DNA of 64,000 bases. It comes from an uncultured Alphaproteobacteria bacterium (GTDB lineage: Bacteria; Pseudomonadota; Alphaproteobacteria; HIMB59; GCA-002718135). The first letter of the stretch is position 1, and each line of letters begins with the position of its first letter. Of this stretch, positions 58,824-64,000 are shown one piece after another. The notes beneath the pieces are model-generated. The model was not told where the DNA came from. It worked only from the letters and a program-made list of their open reading frames with translations, and searched no databases. The position numbers were made by a program, and so were the translations under genes. The stretch is from NCBI GenBank assembly GCA_902571865.1, contig CACGDO010000005.1, positions 65,486 to 129,485 on the forward strand. Direction: 5' to 3'.

Positions 58824-60030
58824 TTAGCCTTTAACGCTTCCTGCAGTTAAGCCTCCTACCAAATATCTTTCAAAAATAAAAAATAACAATAGTACAGGCA
58901 CAGTTATCATCACAGACCCAGCCATCAAATATTGTCTTGGCACTTCTTGATCATCAAGTTGAGTATAAAGACCTCTTGGTATAGTAAAATATTCTTGATT
59001 ATCTAAAAAACATAAAAGCAAATAAGAATTCATTCCACGCAATCATAAATACGTACAATGAAACAGATAAAATAGCTGGCACACTTAACGGTAATGTAAT
59101 TCTTAAGATGACCCCAATGCGAGAACATCCATCAATAAGAGCAGACTCTTCTAGTTCATATGGGATACCTTTGAAATATCCTTGCAACATGTAAAGTGCA
59201 ACAGGAATAGTTGTTGCCGGATAAACAATCATTAGACTAAACAAACTATTTCTAAACCCAAGCTGACTGAATATAACATAAAGTGGAATTACAAGTACTA
59301 TAGCTGGAACCATATATATAATTAAAATAGATGATGATATTTTCGATCTTCCTGTAAATCTTAAGCGTGCAACTGCATATGCACCTGGAATAGAAAAAAA
59401 CAAACTGACGAAAACAGTTACAAATGAGACAATAGTGCTGTTTAAAGCAAAATTTAAAAAGTTGTATTGAGTGATAACCGCAATATAACTAGAAAAAAAA
59501 TCTGATATTGAATAAAAAAATGGAATACTTAAATCAGTTGGGTTTTGTAACAAAACCATTTGACTTTTTAAGCTTGATACAAACATTAAATAAAAAGGAA
59601 AAATAATTATAAAAGAAAAAAATATTAAACTATTTGTTTTAAGAAATTTTAAAAAAGAAACTTCAAATAAAAAATTACTAAAATTTTTAGCTGTAAAATA
59701 TTTTTGTAACAGTAGATTAAAAGCTATAAACACTGATATAATAATTAATATTTGATAGGCATTAATTTCTTTATTAATAAGAAAAAAATACGATAAAGTT
59801 AAAGATATTATAAAAATAAAAATGTTAGAGACTTGAGTGGTAATTATAATTCGTATTGCAAAAAAACAAACAGCATAGAGGAAACAATATAGAAAAATAT
59901 TTTTATAAATAAATATATTTTTTGAGAGAAAAATTGATATTGAAACAAAATCTCCAATTACAGCTAATAAAAATAGCGTAATTATTGAATATAAATAAAT
60001 GAAAAAAAACTGATAAATATTATTTGTCAT
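58824..60030 (-). pseudogene. MalG-type carbohydrate ABC permease with N-terminal extension, split by +1 homopolymer frameshift (A6 on + strand at 59005-59010)
   Basis: ORF 58999-60030 ends '...YVFMIAWNEFLFAFMFFR*'; removing one T gives '...FAFMFLDNQEYFTIPRGLYTQLDDQEVPRQYLMAGSVMITVPVLLLFFIFERYLVGGLTAGSVKG*'. Confidence 0.88.
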
Positions 60031-61268
60031 TCTTCTATATCCTTAGGTGCTATTTTTTGATGAATGAAAACAAAAATTGCCAGAAGAATAAATATAAGTA
60101 CAGCTACTGAAGATGCAGTGCCCATATTTGAAAGTGCAAAAGCTTCATCGTACACCTGAACCGTTAATGTTCTAGTTCCAGCATTACCCCCCGTTAATAA
60201 AAATATATCCTCAAACTTATTAAAGTTCCAAATGAAACGTAAAATGAAAAGCAGGGAAATAACTCCAAGTAATTGCGGTAATGTAATGTAAAAAAACTGT
60301 TGTATTCTTGTTGCTCCATCAATATCCGATGCTTCGTAAAGATCTTTTGGAATAGCTTGTAATCTTGCTAGTATAAATAAAAAAGCTAATGGAAAATATC
60401 TCCAGCTCTCAAAAAGAATTACAATAAATAGAGTAAATGGAAAATCAAACCCAAGAAAATCAACTTTTTTTAGTCCTAAGAAAAAAATTGGCTCACTTAT
60501 AAATTCGTTGTTTAATAAATAATTATTAAGAAAGCCCTTAAAAGGATCTAAAATGTAAACCCAGGTAAATGCTACTGCTATTACAGGAGAAACAAATGGA
60601 AATAAAAATAAACCTCTAAAAAATCCTTTTCCTAAAAAATTTTTTTCAAGTAATAAAGCAGCACTTATACCTAATAATAATGCTCCGATAGTAGCAAAAA
60701 AAGAATATAAAAAAGTTACCTTTATATTTTCTATTGTTTCATTTTTTTGTAATATTTTTTGAAAATTTTTAAGAGAAAATTTTAAGTTTGTTAAAATATT
60801 ATCTGCATCAGCAACACCTCTTGGTTTGCTTTCTTTTGGATTGAAATTATCTATTTCAAAATTATCATTCGCTTTAAATTTAAAAATTATTTTTTCATTA
60901 TATTTTGGTTTCCACTCTTCAAAATAACAACTCAATAAATTATTATTTACTGAACATCCCTCCGCAATTTCTACAGGTGAAATAAATTTTGAAATTTTAT
61001 CAGTAATTTCTATATTAAATATTGGTTTTTTTTGTGAACTATTTTTGAATCTATATTCAATTAAAATATCATCTCCAGGTTCTATATCCTTAGTCTTAAG
61101 TTTTTCTTTTATAATAGGTTGTGGCGCTCTTAAATCTCCAAGCTTAACTTCTTTAAAGCTTAACCAAAAATTTCCAAAAATAGGAAATAATATAATTAAA
61201 AAAACGATACTAATTGTAGGAATTAGCATTGTGTATGCTAATTTTGCTTCTTTATTTAAGTTAAACAT
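60027..61268 (-). CDS. MalF-type carbohydrate ABC permease with inserted periplasmic (DUF11/Ig-like) domain
   Basis: EAA motif 'LYEASDIDGATRIQQFFYITLPQLLGV'; about 100-aa hydrophilic insert after TM1. Confidence 0.87.
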   Translation of the reverse strand: MFNLNKEAKLAYTMLIPTISIVFLIILFPIFGNFWLSFKEVKLGDLRAPQPIIKEKLKTKDIEPGDDILIEYRFKNSSQKKPIFNIEITDKISKFISPVEIAEGCSVNNNLLSCYFEEWKPKYNEKIIFKFKANDNFEIDNFNPKESKPRGVADADNILTNLKFSLKNFQKILQKNETIENIKVTFLYSFFATIGALLLGISAALLLEKNFLGKGFFRGLFLFPFVSPVIAVAFTWVYILDPFKGFLNNYLLNNEFISEPIFFLGLKKVDFLGFDFPFTLFIVILFESWRYFPLAFLFILARLQAIPKDLYEASDIDGATRIQQFFYITLPQLLGVISLLFILRFIWNFNKFEDIFLLTGGNAGTRTLTVQVYDEAFALSNMGTASSVAVLIFILLAIFVFIHQKIAPKDIEE

Positions 61269-61274
61269 TAATGA

Positions 61275-61299
61275 AAAGGCGACAATATATGTCGCCTTT
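61275..61299 (-). other. Perfect stem-loop between SBP and permease genes
   Basis: aaaggcgac-aatatat-gtcgccttt, 9-bp arms, 19-20 nt downstream of the SBP stop. Confidence 0.88.
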
Positions 61300-61318
61300 A
61301 ATACGATAAAAAAAAAAT

Positions 61319-62647
61319 TTAGTCTATATCGCTAATTTGGCTATTGATAGCAGCTACTGCATCACTAGCAGATTTGTTACCATCTATAACTTCTCTAACC
61401 TCACGATTTATAATTTGACTATTAATTACTTTTGAAGCTGCAGATAGCTGGCCTTCTTTGACTCCCCATCTTTCAGCAACGTCTAGTCCTGCAACAATGT
61501 CATTAATAACTGATGCATCATATAAATCTTTAAGTGGTGCTTTTCGATCTACACCTACAGGTAAGCTACTCCAAGCTTGGACAAATTTATCTGAATCTGA
61601 AGCATCTCCTCTACGAACAGGAAATTTACCTTCAGGAGCGATACTTAAAGTTTGAACATAACCATCGCCAACAGCATATTTAATCCATTCCTGTGCAACT
61701 TCAGTGTTCGCAGAATCTGTAATAATCATAAATCTAACGTCTGCCCATGCAGCACCACTTGGGTTACTTGGACCAGCAAAGTTAGTAATGAAACCAGTTT
61801 TACTTGCTAATTCTGGTGAAGTTGGATCATCATTTATTGTTGGAGGTGCTGAGTCTCTAAGACCAGCTAATTCATCCATAATAAAAGGTGACCAAATAAT
61901 CATAGCCGCTTTACCAGCAAAATATAATTCACGAGATTGTTGCCAGAATAAATCACCTGGAGGACTTGCTTTCGCTAATTCTTCATAAAAATCAATTGCT
62001 TCAACACAAGCACTACCCATTTCAGCAATTCCTGCAGAATCAACAGGTGAACATCCATTTGCTAAAAGCACGTGTTCCAATACCTGACTCATAAAATTTT
62101 CATCAGTTTTTGTTGCTGCCACAAATCCATACATATTTGGTGGATTGTGTAGTGCATCAATTGCTTTTAGAATGTTATCAAAAGTATTTGGTGCAGCTAA
62201 ACCTTTTTCTTCAAAAAGATCTTTTCTGTATACTACCATTTGAGTCCAACCATCAACTGGCACACCAGCAAATTTACTATCGTAACTTGCCATGCCTAGA
62301 GCTTTTTCCCCAAAAGTAGAAGCACCTAACATATTAACTACTTCGTTTGTAGCATCTACATCAATTATACCTTCTTCAGCCCATGGTAAAATATACTGCA
62401 AAGTAGTATAGATTACATCCGGCAAATCATCTGCAGCAAAACCAGCTACAGCTCTTTTACCCATTTCACTCTCTGAAATTGGTATAACAGTAACATTATG
62501 GCCAGACGCCTTATTAAAGTCCACAGCCATTTGAACTTGCTTCATCATTCTTGCAGGCTGTTCTTCAGTAGTCCAATACTTGATAGTGTCAGCATTTAAC
62601 GAAAATGATAAAAACAAGAAGCTAATAAAAATTGATATAATTTTCAT
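61319..62647 (-). CDS. Extracellular sugar-binding protein of ABC importer
   Basis: Signal peptide 'MKIISIFISFLFLSFSLNAD', SBP family 1 features; listed start 62659 sits on the SD-like 'atgggggta'. Confidence 0.9.
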   Translation of the reverse strand: MKIISIFISFLFLSFSLNADTIKYWTTEEQPARMMKQVQMAVDFNKASGHNVTVIPISESEMGKRAVAGFAADDLPDVIYTTLQYILPWAEEGIIDVDATNEVVNMLGASTFGEKALGMASYDSKFAGVPVDGWTQMVVYRKDLFEEKGLAAPNTFDNILKAIDALHNPPNMYGFVAATKTDENFMSQVLEHVLLANGCSPVDSAGIAEMGSACVEAIDFYEELAKASPPGDLFWQQSRELYFAGKAAMIIWSPFIMDELAGLRDSAPPTINDDPTSPELASKTGFITNFAGPSNPSGAAWADVRFMIITDSANTEVAQEWIKYAVGDGYVQTLSIAPEGKFPVRRGDASDSDKFVQAWSSLPVGVDRKAPLKDLYDASVINDIVAGLDVAERWGVKEGQLSAASKVINSQIINREVREVIDGNKSASDAVAAINSQISDID

Positions 62648-62836
62648 TTTTACCCCCATTTTTTTAAATAAATATTTAAAGAATATGACATAAAAGTTTC
62701 TAAAAATTATTATTAAATATTAATAACTTATGGGTTATGCCTATCTATTTTGATTGGGGATTTAGCAAAGAATTGCCTTTTTTTGCCAAAAAAAATTTTA
62801 ATTATTTGAGCATATTATCCACATTAAAAATAATTA

Positions 62837-63988
62837 TTATGAATTTTGATTTTTTTTAATTAAGTAAATTAAAGCCAAACCATTAAAACCCCAGATAACT
62901 GATAATAAATACATATTAAAAGTTAAACTTATATATTCGGCAAGATATCCCACTACTACTGGTCCAAAAATAAATCCACCAAAACCTAAGGTAATCAAAT
63001 TTGATACAGTCAAACTAATACCCTCATTTGATTCACTTATTGCTTGTCTGAGAACAATAGCAACAAAATTGGCTGTTCCAAATCCAAAAATTAATACACC
63101 AAATAATATTATATTTAAGTTCATACTTAATATTGTAATAAATAATAAAATGCATGAAATTATGCTGAAATATGAACCAATGGTTATTTCACCAAATCTA
63201 TTTATTAATTTACTTGCACTTATTCTTGCAACTATCTCACCTGCATTAAAAAACATAATTGCTAAACCCCCTAAGAAAAGAGGAGCTCCTAAATCTTTTG
63301 TTAACCAAACTGGTGACCAATCAATAATAATTCCTAACGTAGCAAAATTCATCATTAATAAAAATCCATAAATAAGAATATTTCTTTCTGGTATTTTAAA
63401 TTTTTCGACTTTTTCATCTTCTTCATAAATTTTTTTTAATCCAAAAAAATAAAAAATTATTGCATAGAGAAGAAACATTGTTCCAACTATAAGGAATGTA
63501 ATTCTTGGATCTGGAATTAATTTAATAAATAAAGCAGCTCCAAGAGCACCAAATAAAGAACCTGCAGAGAAAAATGCCTGAGTTACAGGAAGTAAAATTT
63601 TATTTGTCTTTTGTTCAATGATGGCAATTTGTGCATTAATTACTGGGAAGATAAAACCAGCACCAACACCAATTGGAATAAAAAAAAGAGTAAAATAAAA
63701 ATAGTTTGGCGCACTTGCAATCGCCAAAGGTAAGTACGAAAATATAAATGTTCCTAAAATAATTGTATATGTACTTCCTATTCTTGGAACTAGAACTCTT
63801 GCACCAAATTGATTAGCAAATAAATTCGCTATGCCAAAAGCAAAAATTGAAATACCAAGTTGGGACTCAGAAATATTTAGTCTACCTATATTCCAGGGAA
63901 TATATACAAAATATATTCCTATCATAAACATTATTAAAAATGCTCCACCAAAGCATGTTACTATTTCTCTTCGAAATGAAATTTCCAT
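62837..63988 (-). CDS. MFS transporter
   Basis: About 12 TM segments over 383 aa; sugar-MFS-like 'GGAFLIMFMIGIYFVYIPWNIGRLNISESQLGISIFAFGIANLFAN'. Confidence 0.85.
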   Translation of the reverse strand: MEISFRREIVTCFGGAFLIMFMIGIYFVYIPWNIGRLNISESQLGISIFAFGIANLFANQFGARVLVPRIGSTYTIILGTFIFSYLPLAIASAPNYFYFTLFFIPIGVGAGFIFPVINAQIAIIEQKTNKILLPVTQAFFSAGSLFGALGAALFIKLIPDPRITFLIVGTMFLLYAIIFYFFGLKKIYEEDEKVEKFKIPERNILIYGFLLMMNFATLGIIIDWSPVWLTKDLGAPLFLGGLAIMFFNAGEIVARISASKLINRFGEITIGSYFSIISCILLFITILSMNLNIILFGVLIFGFGTANFVAIVLRQAISESNEGISLTVSNLITLGFGGFIFGPVVVGYLAEYISLTFNMYLLSVIWGFNGLALIYLIKKNQNS

Positions 63989-64000
63989 ATTAAATTCTAT

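Noticed and set aside
58824-59042. Independent 72-aa gene 'MRGMNSYLLLCFLDNQEYF...'
   Set aside because: It is the C-terminus of the MalG-like permease in another frame; a one-base homopolymer shift joins them.
62660-62836. AT-rich 177-nt spacer between MFS and SBP genes as a regulatory RNA
   Set aside because: Contains T/A runs and partial repeats (ttgcc/ggcaa) but no convincing extended stem; likely just the promoter region.
1-64000. CRISPR arrays, prophage, transposons, toxin-antitoxin or restriction systems
   Set aside because: No regularly spaced repeats, integrase/transposase motifs or defence proteins were seen on either strand.

Overview
This is a 64 kb window of a very AT-rich, gene-dense, streamlined genome. 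Gene content looks like a marine alphaproteobacterium of the SAR11 / AEGEAN-169 / HIMB59 type; that placement is inference from composition and gene content, not a database match. About 60 CDS and one tRNA are supported. Most genes are for uptake and breakdown of carbohydrates or amines: PotBC-type permeases with a gamma-glutamylation-like cluster (GS-like, 2 ALDH, Fe-ADH, DadA-like); a UxaA/SDR/Gfo-Idh-MocA block; a GH20 + ABC importer + ROK kinase + NagA + SIS deaminase locus for N-acetyl-hexosamines; a UgpC/MalFGE-type operon; an RbsABC-like operon with a ThuA/ThuB-like pair; and a second MalFGE-type operon near the right end. Housekeeping genes include ugd, a phosphohexomutase, dacA-like-SPOR, clpS-clpA, pdxJ and a cyclophilin. 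No CRISPR array, rRNA, transposase, integrase or recognisable transcription factor was seen. Best candidates for a second look: (i) a structured, possibly pseudoknotted RNA element with an embedded SD+ATG at 33159-33252, just after a truncated GlpD; (ii) perfect stem-loops 11-20 nt downstream of all four solute-binding-protein genes; (iii) two genes broken by single-base differences in T homopolymers (HAD hydrolase, MalG-like permease); (iv) a MalF-like permease with an inserted DUF11/Ig-like periplasmic domain, paired with a MalG-like permease that has extra N-terminal TM segments; (v) five convergent gene pairs with exact 4-nt stop-codon overlaps. All assignments come from reading the sequence; no searches were run.
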